Below, one piece after another: positions 49,991-58,787 of a stretch of 64,000 nt of DNA. How positions within the stretch are numbered: the first letter of the stretch is position 1; each line of letters starts with the position of its first letter. This DNA is from DP-19 sp036496285 (GTDB lineage: Bacteria; Desulfobacterota; Binatia; UTPRO1): positions 1 to 64,000 of the forward strand of contig DASXLI010000023.1 of NCBI GenBank assembly GCA_036496285.1, given 5' to 3'. The notes under the pieces are model-generated. The model was not told the DNA's origin and searched no databases. It worked only from the letters and a program-made list of their open reading frames with translations. The translations under genes were made by a program, and so were the position numbers.

Positions 49991-50368
49991 GTGGTCGTGG
50001 ATGCGAGCCGGCACTGGATCGTCTGGGACGGCGAGTGCGGATTCTGCCGGCGTGCCGTCGAGTGGGCGCTCCGGCACGACACGGCGGGCGCCTTTGTCGC
50101 GAGGCCCTACCAGGAGGTGCCGAGCCCGCCGATGACCGACGCCCTGCGCGAGGCGTGCCGCCGCTCGGTACACGTGCGCACGACGGACGGCCGCTGGCTG
50201 CGTGGCGGCCGCGCCTGTCTCTTCGTGCTGGAGCGCGTCGGCTGGCCGCGCCTCGCGCGCGTCGCCGCGCTGCCGCCGCTCGTCTGGCTGGTCGAGGGCG
50301 GCTACGTGGTCGTGGCGCGCAACCGCGCTTTCTTCTCGCGGCTCCTGCCGCGCCCGCGGAACGTCTGA
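49991..50368 (+). CDS. DCC-family (DUF393) thiol-disulfide oxidoreductase-like protein
   Basis: 125 aa with WIVWDGECGFCRRAVEWAL at about 9-27, the D-x-x-C-x-x-C motif that names the family, and a RGGRACLFVLERVGWPRLARV helix region near 70-90. Members are predicted thioredoxin-like redox proteins. GTG starts at 49991 and 49997 are equally plausible. The stop lies 29 bases from the convergent E2 gene. Confidence 0.8.
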   Translation: MVVDASRHWIVWDGECGFCRRAVEWALRHDTAGAFVARPYQEVPSPPMTDALREACRRSVHVRTTDGRWLRGGRACLFVLERVGWPRLARVAALPPLVWLVEGGYVVVARNRAFFSRLLPRPRNV

Positions 50369-50396
50369 CCGACGTCCGCGCGACGTCTGAGCGCGC

Positions 50397-51506
50397 TCAG
50401 CCCGCGATCGCGATCGCGAGCTCCTCGACCCTGGCGAGGAATGCCGCCGCGGCGCTGCCGTTGGCGACGCGGTGGTCGAAGACGATCGAGAGCGCGGTGC
50501 GCTCGCCGGTGCCGCGCTCCGGATCGGCGAGGGCGATGATCGCCGCCTGTTGCGGGTACGGGATCGGCAGGAACCGTTGGATGCCGCGTCCGAGCATCGA
50601 CGTCACCGTGATCGTGCCGCCCGCGAGGTGCGACGCCTCGAGCCGGCGCCGCTGCGTCAGGTAGAGCAGCGAGCGTAGCTCCTTGGCGATCGCCGCGATC
50701 TCCTTGGCCGCGGCGTTCCTCAAGACCGGCACGTAGAGCTCGCCGTCGAGATCCATCGCCACGCCGACGTTCACCTGCTCGAAGATCTGCAGCTGGTAGT
50801 GCTCGGACATATGAGCGTTGAAGGCGTTGAAGCGCGGCTGGTCGACGCAGGCGCGCGCCACCGCGTGGACGACGAGGTCGAGCTCGGTGATGACGGCGCC
50901 CGAGGCCTGCGCGAGCGCCTTGGCGCGGGCGCGCAGCGCCGCGAGGTCGATGCTGCGCTCGAGGTATGACGCCGGAATCGACGCGACGCTCTGCTCCATG
51001 ACGCGCGCCGTGCGGCGCTGTACGGCGCCGAGCGGCTCGAGCCGCGACGGCCCGCGTGGGTCATCGGTGGCGCCGCCCGCCGCGGCGGCGACCTTCGCCG
51101 CCACCTCGAGGACGTCCTTCTCGCGCACGTTCGTCTTGCCGGCGAAGAGCGCGGGGTCGAGGCCGAGCTCCTCGATCTTGCGGCGCGCCTTGGCGCTGAT
51201 CTGGCCCGGCTCGCCCGACTCGGAGCGCGCCGGCTGCGCGTCGGGCAGCGGCGCGTCCGCGCTGGCGCTGACCCAGCCCAGCACGCCGCCGATCGCCACC
51301 TCGTCGCCGGCCTTGGCGCGCTGTCGTACGAAGCCTGCCGCCGGCGCCTCGATCTCGACGATCGCCTTCGACGTCTCGATGCTGCAGACGACGGTGCCCG
51401 CTTCGACGTGCGCCCCCTCGGGTACGGCCCACTCCGTGACGAAGACGCTGTCGTCGTTGACGTGCTCGCGCGGGACGAGGATCGGCTCGACGGGGGCCGT
51501 GCTCAC
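50397..51506 (-). CDS. Dihydrolipoamide acyltransferase (E2) of a 2-oxoacid dehydrogenase-type complex, altered active site
   Basis: 369 aa: lipoyl domain (about 5-80) with the lipoylated Lys47 in CSIETSKAIVEI, peripheral-subunit-binding domain (about 102-137, ISAKARRKIEELGLDPALF), and a CoA acyltransferase core (about 155-369). The terminal motif reads FDHRVANG; His345 is kept, but the usual catalytic Asp of HRVxDG is Asn349. This could lower activity or change the reaction. The GTG start overlaps the E1 stop (GTGA). No E3 gene is adjacent, so lipoamide dehydrogenase must come from elsewhere. Confidence 0.88.
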   Translation of the reverse strand: MSTAPVEPILVPREHVNDDSVFVTEWAVPEGAHVEAGTVVCSIETSKAIVEIEAPAAGFVRQRAKAGDEVAIGGVLGWVSASADAPLPDAQPARSESGEPGQISAKARRKIEELGLDPALFAGKTNVREKDVLEVAAKVAAAAGGATDDPRGPSRLEPLGAVQRRTARVMEQSVASIPASYLERSIDLAALRARAKALAQASGAVITELDLVVHAVARACVDQPRFNAFNAHMSEHYQLQIFEQVNVGVAMDLDGELYVPVLRNAAAKEIAAIAKELRSLLYLTQRRRLEASHLAGGTITVTSMLGRGIQRFLPIPYPQQAAIIALADPERGTGERTALSIVFDHRVANGSAAAAFLARVEELAIAIAG

Positions 51507-53542
51507 GCGCGCGGGACCTGCATCACGCGGCGCACGGCGGCGACCACGCGCGCGGCGTCGGGCAGCACCGCGTCCTCCATCGGCCGCGCGTTCGGGATCG
51601 GCAGATGGTAGGCACCGACCCGGGCGCAGCCGAGGAGCTGCGTACCGAGCTCCTCCGCGATCCGGGCGACGACCTCGGCGCCGAAGCCCCAGGGCTCCGT
51701 ACCCTCCTCGAGGACGACGAGGCGGCGCGTGCGCCGCACGGACTCGAGAATGGCGTCGAGACGGAGCGGCGCGAGCTGCGCCGGCACCACGTACTCCGCG
51801 AGCAGCTCGTCCTCGTCGAAGAGCTCGGCCATCGCCTCCTCGGCGATCTCGGTCATCTCGCCGTAGGTGACGAGGGTGAAGTCGGCGGCGTCGCTGGCGG
51901 GCCGCCACATGCCGGTCGGGTAGAGCTCGTTGCGCTCGCCGTCGGGCAGCGCGAGCACGAGACCGGGAGGTGGTTCGATCTTGAGGCGCTTTCCGTAGAG
52001 CAGCTTCTGCTCGAGGAAGATGACCGGCCGCTCGTCCCGCACGGCGTGCGTGAGGAGGAGGCCCGGGTCGTGGCGCAGGCTCACCGCCACCAGCACGAGG
52101 CCCGGCACGCCGAAGAAGATCTTCTCGATGCACTGGCTGTGGGTCGGGCCATAGCCGCGCCGTCCGCCGACGGGCGCGCGCACGACGACGGGCGTCTCGA
52201 CCTTGCCGGCGTACATCCAGTGGAACTTCGCCAGGTGGTTGATGATCTGATCCGCGGCGAGCGCGAGAAAATCGCCGAACATGATCTCGGCGATTGGACG
52301 GTAGCCGCGCAAGCTGAGGCCGTTGGCGATGCCGGCGATCGCCGACTCGCTGATCGGCGTCGAGCGCACGCGATCCGGGAAGGCGGTGGACAGGCCGCGG
52401 CTCACCTTGAACGCGCCGCCGTAGGGATCGAGCAGATCCTCGCCGATCAGCAGCACGTCCTGCTGCTGGCCCATGAGCGCGTGGTGCGCCTGGTTCAGGC
52501 TCTGCACCACCGTGAGCTGCGGGTCGGCGCCGGAGACGGCGGCAAGCGCGCACGCGGCGACCTCGCCGTCGCGGACGCGCTGCAGCGCACGCACCTCGGC
52601 CGCCGCGTCGATCGCGGCGAAGGGCGCCTTGTCGGCGGCCTCGACGGCACGCGCCACCCGCGCGTGGATCTCGCCGTCGATCGCCTCGGCGCGACGGGGG
52701 TCCAGCAGCGCGCGCAGCTCGTCGAGCGGATCCTCGCGGCGCGCGGAAGCGATCAGCTCGGGATCGCGGTCGTCGTCGCCCTTGCTGTGCGCCATCAGGC
52801 GGAAGGTGTCGAGGACCTGGAAGTAGGGCAGGCCGTCGCGGCGGATGCGCTCGACGATCTCGCGCATGTGCGTGCGCAGCGCCAGCGGATCGCGCGCCGG
52901 ACGCCGGTCGTGCGCGATGCCGAACGCGGCGGCGCGGGCCAGCACGTCGCCGGCGATGGTCGAGGCGGTCGGCGTCGATTGCGCCCACTGGTTGTGCTCG
53001 ACGACGAACAGCACGGGGAGCTGCCAGAGCGCCGCGAGGTTCAACGCCTCGTACACCGCGCCCTCGCCGAGCGTGCCGTCGCCGAGGAAGACGGTGGTGA
53101 CGGCGCCGCTGCCGCGCATCTTCTCGGCGAGCGCCATGCCGGCGGCGACCGGCACGATGCCGCCCTGCACGCCGTTCGAGAAGAAGCCGCGGGCACAGAG
53201 ATGCTGGCTGCCGCCGCGCCCGCCGCACACGCCGGTCGCGCGGCCCATGATCTCGGCGATCAGCCCCTCGGCGTCGTCGCTATGGATGAGGTAGTGGCCG
53301 TGGCAGCGGTGGTTCGAGAAGATCAGGTCACGCGCGCGATCGAGCGCGTCGACGACGGCGAAGGCGCAGGTCTCCTGTCCGATGCAGGTGTGGGTGGTGC
53401 CGAAGAGCTTGCCCTCGCTGAAGAGGCCGAGCAGGCGCTCCTCGACGGCGCGGACCAGCGCCATGCGGGCGTAGGCGTCCTCCAGCGCGACCTGGGTCGC
53501 GGGATCGGGGACGGCGGTCAGGCGGCGGGGGACGCTATCCAT
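51503..53542 (-). CDS. Thiamine-diphosphate-dependent 2-oxoacid dehydrogenase E1, alpha and beta fused
   Basis: A 679-aa fusion. The alpha half (about 20-335) has TTHTCIGQETCAFAVV, the RCHGHYLIH segment and the ThDP motif GDGTLGEGAVYEALNLAALW. The beta half (about 350-679) has NQAHHALMGQQQDVLLIGED, RSTPISESAIAGIANGLSLR and LVVLEEGTEPWGFGAEV. It decarboxylates a 2-oxoacid (pyruvate, branched-chain or acetoin-like) and acylates E2. Its ATG lies inside the last codons of the acyl-carrier-protein gene (8-base overlap), so the two are translationally coupled. The substrate cannot be told from sequence. Confidence 0.88.
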   Translation of the reverse strand: MDSVPRRLTAVPDPATQVALEDAYARMALVRAVEERLLGLFSEGKLFGTTHTCIGQETCAFAVVDALDRARDLIFSNHRCHGHYLIHSDDAEGLIAEIMGRATGVCGGRGGSQHLCARGFFSNGVQGGIVPVAAGMALAEKMRGSGAVTTVFLGDGTLGEGAVYEALNLAALWQLPVLFVVEHNQWAQSTPTASTIAGDVLARAAAFGIAHDRRPARDPLALRTHMREIVERIRRDGLPYFQVLDTFRLMAHSKGDDDRDPELIASARREDPLDELRALLDPRRAEAIDGEIHARVARAVEAADKAPFAAIDAAAEVRALQRVRDGEVAACALAAVSGADPQLTVVQSLNQAHHALMGQQQDVLLIGEDLLDPYGGAFKVSRGLSTAFPDRVRSTPISESAIAGIANGLSLRGYRPIAEIMFGDFLALAADQIINHLAKFHWMYAGKVETPVVVRAPVGGRRGYGPTHSQCIEKIFFGVPGLVLVAVSLRHDPGLLLTHAVRDERPVIFLEQKLLYGKRLKIEPPPGLVLALPDGERNELYPTGMWRPASDAADFTLVTYGEMTEIAEEAMAELFDEDELLAEYVVPAQLAPLRLDAILESVRRTRRLVVLEEGTEPWGFGAEVVARIAEELGTQLLGCARVGAYHLPIPNARPMEDAVLPDAARVVAAVRRVMQVPRA

Positions 53543-53759
53543 GGTGGCGTAGAATGTCCTCGATACGGGTAAGCGACGTCAACTCCGGGACCTCTTCGGG
53601 ATCGAACATGCAGCCGAAGCGCTCCTCGAGCGCGACGACCAGCTCGACGTGACGTAGGGAGTCCCAGCCCTCGACCGTCGCGGGGCTGGTGTCGTCGCCG
53701 AACTGCTCGGGCGCACGCCCGAACACCCCTGCAAAGACCGCGATTATATCGTCGCGCAT
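53535..53759 (-). CDS. Acyl carrier protein
   Basis: 74 aa, acidic, with the phosphopantetheine site VEGWDSLRHVELVVALEERF (Ser34). A small non-housekeeping ACP carried next to a 2-oxoacid dehydrogenase suggests that an acyl group made by E1/E2 is loaded on it for later transfer. The ATG at 53759 starts the canonical first helix (RDDIIAVFAGVFG). It ends in an 8-base overlap with the E1 gene and starts 19 bases after the GNAT-like gene. Confidence 0.88.
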   Translation of the reverse strand: MRDDIIAVFAGVFGRAPEQFGDDTSPATVEGWDSLRHVELVVALEERFGCMFDPEEVPELTSLTRIEDILRHHG

Positions 53760-53778
53760 GCGGCGTGTCGTGTGAAAT

Positions 53779-54804
53779 TCATCGGTAGGCGCGGTCGCAG
53801 TCCAGATAGGTGAGAAACCAGGCATCGGGGCTCGCGGCCCCGTCGGGCAGCCGATGATACCAGACCGGCACCGGGCGGAGACGCGCAAAACGACACCCGG
53901 CGAGGGCCCGCTCGAGGTCGGCGGCCGAGGCGGTGCACTCGATATAGTCGACACCATGCTCCTGCAAGATCCCGCAGGCCTCGCGGACGAGCCACTCGAG
54001 GACGCCCGGGCGCGTGCGCGGCCAGAGCACATCGATGATGCGCCCACGGGAGAGCTCGTCCTTCTCGTCGAGGCGCAGGAGGAGGTGGCCGGCGACCGCG
54101 CCGTCGACGTGGAGGAGGAACGAGCGGTAGCCCCCGTCCGGATAGCGGCCGCACATGAAGTCGAGCTGGGCGCTGCTGCGCTCCATCACGGGCGCAAACT
54201 CGTCGCGGCGCGCGTCCCACACGGCGTCGTAGCTCGGCGGAACGCGCTCGACCTCCTCGAGGGTGAACGCCGCGCCGGCGACGCGCGCCACGCGCCGGGT
54301 GCGGGCCACCACCGACCCGGCGAGGAGCGCGGGCGCCCGCAGCCAGGCGCGATCGCGCGCCGGGCCGCGCACCGCGATCGCGCGCGCGCTCGTGCGCAGC
54401 ACCCACACCGCCGGCCGCTCGATCATGCTCCAGCGCAGCTTCGGAAGGATCGCCTGTGTGTCCGTGGAGCCCTGGAGGGTGAGCAGCAGATCGGTCGCGG
54501 CCTGGGCGCGGCGCAGCAGCGCCACGCCGGAGCCGACGGCGCCCTCACCCGGACGCGTCGCCCAGTCGACGAACCATGCGGCGCGCGTGCGGTTCGCGGG
54601 CGAGTGCAGCGTGGTCGGCAGGATGCCGATGAAGCCGGCGACGGTGCCGTCGGCCTGGACATGATAGAAGGCGCGGGGCCCGCTGCCGGGCACGTCGAGC
54701 TGATACTTCCAGTGCCAGTGCGCGGCGCCGCGCGGCGATACGTAGCGGTCGAGGAACTCGAACACGTGCGCGGGCGACGAGGCTTCGAGCGCGGCAATCG
54801 GCAC
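53779..54804 (-). CDS. GNAT-like acyltransferase-fold protein
   Basis: A 341-aa protein with two GNAT-like halves: YHVQADGTVAGFIGILPTTL (about 47-66) in the first, and YRSFLLHVDGAVAGHLLLRL (about 225-244) with a later CRFARLRPVPVWYHRLP in the second. The double-GNAT layout recalls acyl or aminoacyl transferases that modify cell-surface glycans or peptidoglycan (FemX-like in outline). It starts with GTG in a 1-base overlap with the GT4 stop. With the ACP it could transfer an acyl group to a sugar, but this is inference. Confidence 0.6.
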   Translation of the reverse strand: MPIAALEASSPAHVFEFLDRYVSPRGAAHWHWKYQLDVPGSGPRAFYHVQADGTVAGFIGILPTTLHSPANRTRAAWFVDWATRPGEGAVGSGVALLRRAQAATDLLLTLQGSTDTQAILPKLRWSMIERPAVWVLRTSARAIAVRGPARDRAWLRAPALLAGSVVARTRRVARVAGAAFTLEEVERVPPSYDAVWDARRDEFAPVMERSSAQLDFMCGRYPDGGYRSFLLHVDGAVAGHLLLRLDEKDELSRGRIIDVLWPRTRPGVLEWLVREACGILQEHGVDYIECTASAADLERALAGCRFARLRPVPVWYHRLPDGAASPDAWFLTYLDCDRAYR

Positions 54805-56072
54805 TAGAACTTGGCTTCGGAGACGGCGTCCTCGCCGGCCGCGACCGGACGCGGCACGGAGCCGCCCGCCGGAGCGGCGCCGAGCACGTCGTCGAACACG
54901 CGCTCGACCGCGTGCACGTGATGGCGGATGTCGAAGACCCGGTCGATACGCTCGCGGGCCGCGCGTCCCATCGCGCGCCGCGCGTCCGGGTCGCCGATCA
55001 TCCGCATGATCGCATCGCCGAGCGCCCCCGGGTCACGCGGCTCGACCAGGATGCCGGTCTCCCCGTCGGCGACGATCTCGCGCGGGCCGCCGAGGCGCGG
55101 CGCGATCACCGGGCGTCCGAGCGCCATCGCCTCGATCAGCACGCGCCCGAAGGGCTCGGGACGGATGGACGAATGGACGACGACGTCCATCGCGTCCATG
55201 CAGGCGGCGACGTCGCGCCGCGCGCCGGTCAGGATCACGTGGCGCTCGAGACCGAGCTCGGCAACGCGTGCCCCCAGCTCCTCGGCGTACTCCTCGCCGA
55301 GGCGGTGCACGCCGCCGACGATCAGGCAGCGCAGATCCGGATGCCGCTCGCGCGCCCGCGCCACCGCCTCGACCACGAGCAGTTGCCCCTTCCAGCGCTG
55401 CAGGTGGCCGACGATGCCGACCAGCGGCGCGTCGGCGGGGATGCCGAACTCGGCGCGCACGGCGTCGCCGCCGCCCGGCGCGAACTGCTCGCAATTGATC
55501 CCATCGTAGATGGTGCAGAAGCGGCGCGCGCGGATGCCACGCGTCTTCGCGTGCGCCGTCACCTCCTCGGTCATGCCGATGCAGGTGTCGACCCAGCGCG
55601 ACAGCAGGCGCTCGATGGGGCCGATGCGCCGCAGGCCCTTCTCGTGCACGATGATCGGCAGGTGGCAGAGTGCGCCGGCGATCACGCCGTCGAGGTTCGT
55701 GGTGACGGCGTTGGCGAGATACACGAGGTCGGGGCGCTCGGCGCGAAAGAGCTGCGTGAGCGCCCGGGCCCGCGGCGTCACCACCGAGACGAGCTCGCGC
55801 GCCCGCAGCCACGCACGTGCGGCGCGCGGGCGGTCGCCGTCGGGCTCCGGCGTCGGCAGCGGCGGCAGGACGTGGACCGGGATGCCGTCGGCGCGCAGCG
55901 CGGGGATCACGTCCTTCGACTCATAGAGCACGAGCGCCGGTGCGTAGCGCCGGCGATCCATGCGCTCCATGAGATGCAGGATGCCGGTCAGCGAGCCGCC
56001 GAGCACGCCGCCGACGCTCGCTTCGACGAACAGAATGCGGTGCGGTGCCGCTATGGAGTTCGAACGGCTCAG
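54804..56072 (-). CDS. GT4-family glycosyltransferase
   Basis: About 423 aa, GT-B fold. ILFVEASVGGVLGGSLTGIL (about 19-38) gives the N-terminal Gly-rich loop, PLVGIVGHLQRWKGQLLVVE the linker into the C-terminal Rossmann domain, and SSIRPEPFGRVLIEAMALGRPVIA with the E-x7-E motif the nucleotide-sugar site. It transfers a sugar to a surface glycan precursor. No ATG, GTG or TTG stands at a suitable place; a CTG at 56072 is the best guess, so the start is uncertain. It is the first gene of the GT4-GNAT-ACP-E1-E2 unit. Confidence 0.75.
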   Translation of the reverse strand: MSRSNSIAAPHRILFVEASVGGVLGGSLTGILHLMERMDRRRYAPALVLYESKDVIPALRADGIPVHVLPPLPTPEPDGDRPRAARAWLRARELVSVVTPRARALTQLFRAERPDLVYLANAVTTNLDGVIAGALCHLPIIVHEKGLRRIGPIERLLSRWVDTCIGMTEEVTAHAKTRGIRARRFCTIYDGINCEQFAPGGGDAVRAEFGIPADAPLVGIVGHLQRWKGQLLVVEAVARARERHPDLRCLIVGGVHRLGEEYAEELGARVAELGLERHVILTGARRDVAACMDAMDVVVHSSIRPEPFGRVLIEAMALGRPVIAPRLGGPREIVADGETGILVEPRDPGALGDAIMRMIGDPDARRAMGRAARERIDRVFDIRHHVHAVERVFDDVLGAAPAGGSVPRPVAAGEDAVSEAKF

Positions 56073-56205
56073 AGGACTATCCGAATTGGGCGGCCCGAAG
56101 GGACGGAACGTCGCGGGGCATCCGGAGCTGCGCGAAAAATAGAGCCTCCCTGTCGAAACTGCAAGTCGCGTTCCGCATGCAGACACGCGCCGTGTGGCGT
56201 CGGAC

Positions 56206-56808
56206 TCAATCGAGCAGCAGACGCACGATCGCGCCCGCCTGCTCGAGATTCGGCTCGAGCGCGATGATGGCGTCGTTGTAGAGGAAGGCCTCGCCGATGC
56301 GCACGATCGCGTACGCGAGCGCCGCCGGATCGACGCGTGGCGTGTAGTGGCCGCGCAGCGCCTCCTCGCGCAGCAGCTCGGCATGCGCATGCACCAGGCG
56401 CGCCTGCACCGGTCCGTCACGGCGGGTGAGGACGCGGAGCGCGCTCTCGGCGTCGGTCTCGAGGAAGTGGCGGAGGGCCGGCGACTTCGCGACCACGGCG
56501 AGATGGCGATCGAAGACGTTGATCACGCGCGATGCCCCGGTGCCCGGCGCGTCGCGCTTGCACTGCTCGAAGGTCTCGAGCGCGAGCCGGCCCAGCACCT
56601 CGCCGAGAAGCTGCTCGCGCGGCCCGGTCCAGCGGTAGAGGGTGGCGCGCGAGACGCCGAGCTCGCTCGCGAGCGCGCGCATATCGATGCGCTGGCCCTT
56701 CAGGACCCGGCGGCGGGCGATGCGGTGGGCGTCGACAGGCGTCGGCTTCGCCGGTGTGGCCGGGCGCTCGCCGTGACGGGACACGTGCTTGTCGGGGCGG
56801 GCCACCAC
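56206..56808 (-). CDS. TetR-family regulator, QsdR-like
   Basis: 200 aa. The helix-turn-helix RALASELGVSRATLYRWTGP lies near 44-63, followed by REQLLGEVLGRLALETFEQC and a helical ligand domain. The arrangement of a longer basic N-terminus and the RWTGPREQLL sequence matches the QsdR-type group. It is divergent from the carboxylesterase gene, with a 236-base gap, so it probably controls that gene, itself, or both. Starts with GTG. Confidence 0.82.
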   Translation of the reverse strand: MVARPDKHVSRHGERPATPAKPTPVDAHRIARRRVLKGQRIDMRALASELGVSRATLYRWTGPREQLLGEVLGRLALETFEQCKRDAPGTGASRVINVFDRHLAVVAKSPALRHFLETDAESALRVLTRRDGPVQARLVHAHAELLREEALRGHYTPRVDPAALAYAIVRIGEAFLYNDAIIALEPNLEQAGAIVRLLLD

Positions 56809-56931
56809 GGTCCGAAGCTAGCGTGGATGTGCGCGAACGGCCAGGACGAACGGACAACTTCGCGCCGCCGCGGCGCGACGAGACACGCGCCCGCGACGCG
56901 GCGCGCAATCGGCCCTCGACACACATTTTCA

Positions 56932-56959
56932 TTGACACTTCGAAAGGAAGAGGTGTACC
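56932..56959 (+). promoter_or_regulatory. Possible promoter upstream of the carboxylesterase
   Basis: TTGACA, a 16-base spacer and TGTACC lie about 85 bases before the ATG at 57045. The -10 is weak. No clean palindrome for the TetR protein is seen. Confidence 0.3.
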
Positions 56960-57044
56960 CGTGGCTCTGAGACATCTGGACGTTCTGTCGCATGCAGTGC
57001 CGTGCAGCGTGATTGCCCTGCCGTCGTATCACTGGAGGAAAGCC

Positions 57045-58664
57045 ATGAGCGTACGTGAGTTCTGGTCGTGTGCCGTTCGTCTCGGCGTCGGCGCCGTCGT
57101 GATGTGTGTCGTCGGTCTCGCGCTCGCGGTGCCCGCAATGGCGGACAATCCGATCGCGACGACCACTCTCGGTCCGGTGCAGGGTGTCGCCACGACGTCG
57201 ATGACGAAGTTCCTCGGCATCCCGTATGCCGCACCGCCGGTCGGTGCGCTGCGCTGGACGCCGCCGCAGGCGCATGCGCCATGGATGACGCCGATCGACG
57301 CCTCGGCGTTCGGTCCGCACTGCGCGCAGTCCACCTCGCCGTTCGGCCAGGTGTCGAGCAGCGAAGACTGCCTGTACCTGAACGTCTACGTCCCCGTGCA
57401 CAAGGGCTTCGCGCTCGACATCCACAGGCTCAAGCCCGTCATGGTGTGGATCCACGGCGGCGCGTTCCAGGTCGGTGAGAGCGACGACTACGATCCGACG
57501 CGCCTCGTGACCCAGGGCGACGTGGTCATGGTGACCATCAACTACCGCATCGGCGCGCTCGGCTTCATGGCGCATCCGGCGCTCAGCGCCGAGTCCGGGC
57601 AAGGCATCTCCGGCAACTACGGCATCCTCGATCAGCAGGCCGCGTTGCAGTGGGTGCACGCGAACATCAAGGCGTTCGGCGGCAATCCGAAGAAGGTGAC
57701 GATCTTCGGCGAGTCTGCCGGCGGCGCCAGCGTGCACGCGCAGCTCGCCTCGCCGGCGGCGGCCGGTCTCTTCCAGGGCGCGATCGTCGAGAGCGGCGCC
57801 CTCTTCACCCAGCCGACGCTCACCGACGCCGAGAGCCTGGGCTCGAGCCTCGCGACCACCGTCGGCTGCAGCGATCAGACCGCGGCCTGTCTGCGCGCCG
57901 TGAGCGTCGCCGACCTCCTCGCGGCGCAGGGCACCAATCTCACCTCGTCGAGCCCGAACATCGACGGCGTCGTCCTGCCCGAGCCGCTGCGCGCTGCGTT
58001 CGTGGCCGGCCACTTCAACCGCGTACCGGTCATCGAGGGCTCGAACCACGACGAGTTCCGCCTGTTCGTCGCGCTCCTCATCGAGATTCCCAACGGGCCG
58101 CTCACAGCGGGTCAATACGAGAACGCGATCGCGACGGTGCTGAGCGTGCCGCCGTCGGTCGCGTCGATCCTGGCGGCGCGCTACCCGGTCGCGAACTACC
58201 CGAGCCCGGGCATCGCGCTCGGCACCCTCGCGACCGACGCCGCCTTCTCCTGCAACGCGCGCCATGCCGACGACCTGCTCTCGCGCTACGTGAAGACGTA
58301 TGCGTACGAGTTCAACGATCAGAACGCGCCGGAGCTTTTCCTGCCGCCGGTCAGCTTCTCGTACGGCGCCGCTCACGCCTCCGAGATCCAGTATCTCTTC
58401 GACGTTCCGAACCAGACGATGGCGCCGGCGCTCACTGCCGACCAGCAGACGCTCGCCGCGACCATGGTGAAGTACTGGACGAAGTTCGCCCGCTCGAAGA
58501 AGCCCAAGGTCTCGAAGGTGCCGAAGTGGCACCTCTACCAGCCCGCCGATCTCACCTCGGAACGCATGTTGTCGCTGGTCGCCCCGACGCCAACCGACGA
58601 GTTCGGCATCAACTTCGGCGCCGACCACCAGTGCGCGTTCTGGGACCCCCTGATCGGGAACTGA
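57045..58664 (+). CDS. Exported type-B carboxylesterase
   Basis: A 539-aa alpha/beta hydrolase. CTGGAGG precedes the ATG at 57045. The Sec signal ends LAVPAMA near residue 33. Type-B signatures are EDCLYLNVYVP (107-117), VMVWIHGGAF with the oxyanion Gly pair, and FGESAGGASV with nucleophile Ser224. The acid residue is Glu337 in GSNHDEFRLF and the His is His444 in GAAHASEIQYLF. It hydrolyses carboxylic esters outside the cytoplasm; the substrate is unknown. It is followed by a 30-base palindromic hairpin. Confidence 0.88.
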   Translation: MSVREFWSCAVRLGVGAVVMCVVGLALAVPAMADNPIATTTLGPVQGVATTSMTKFLGIPYAAPPVGALRWTPPQAHAPWMTPIDASAFGPHCAQSTSPFGQVSSSEDCLYLNVYVPVHKGFALDIHRLKPVMVWIHGGAFQVGESDDYDPTRLVTQGDVVMVTINYRIGALGFMAHPALSAESGQGISGNYGILDQQAALQWVHANIKAFGGNPKKVTIFGESAGGASVHAQLASPAAAGLFQGAIVESGALFTQPTLTDAESLGSSLATTVGCSDQTAACLRAVSVADLLAAQGTNLTSSSPNIDGVVLPEPLRAAFVAGHFNRVPVIEGSNHDEFRLFVALLIEIPNGPLTAGQYENAIATVLSVPPSVASILAARYPVANYPSPGIALGTLATDAAFSCNARHADDLLSRYVKTYAYEFNDQNAPELFLPPVSFSYGAAHASEIQYLFDVPNQTMAPALTADQQTLAATMVKYWTKFARSKKPKVSKVPKWHLYQPADLTSERMLSLVAPTPTDEFGINFGADHQCAFWDPLIGN

Positions 58665-58679
58665 TCCGCGGCTGATCCC

Positions 58680-58709
58680 GCACCCGGCGGCCGCGCGGCC
58701 GCCGGGTGC
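58680..58709. terminator. Perfect 30-base palindrome after the carboxylesterase
   Basis: GCACCCGGCGGCCGC and its exact complement GCGGCCGCCGGGTGC abut at the centre, 15 bases past the stop. It can form a strong hairpin in either transcript. Confidence 0.65.
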
Positions 58710-58720
58710 GTGGAAACCAC

Positions 58721-58772
58721 TTGACTCCTCGGTGGCCGCTCGACTAATGCGTAGTACGAGTACGTACTACGC
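58721..58772 (+). promoter_or_regulatory. Promoter with operator palindrome for the diiron oxygenase operon
   Basis: TTGACT (58721-58726) with a weak CTAATG-like -10 about 17 bases later is followed directly by a perfect 9-bp inverted repeat GCGTAGTAC-N6-GTACTACGC (58749-58772). The palindrome covers the expected transcription start. GAGGAG and the ATG at 58788 follow. It should bind a dimeric regulator, most likely the nearby TetR or MerR protein. Confidence 0.65.
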
Positions 58773-58787
58773 GCGAGGAGGCCCCCT

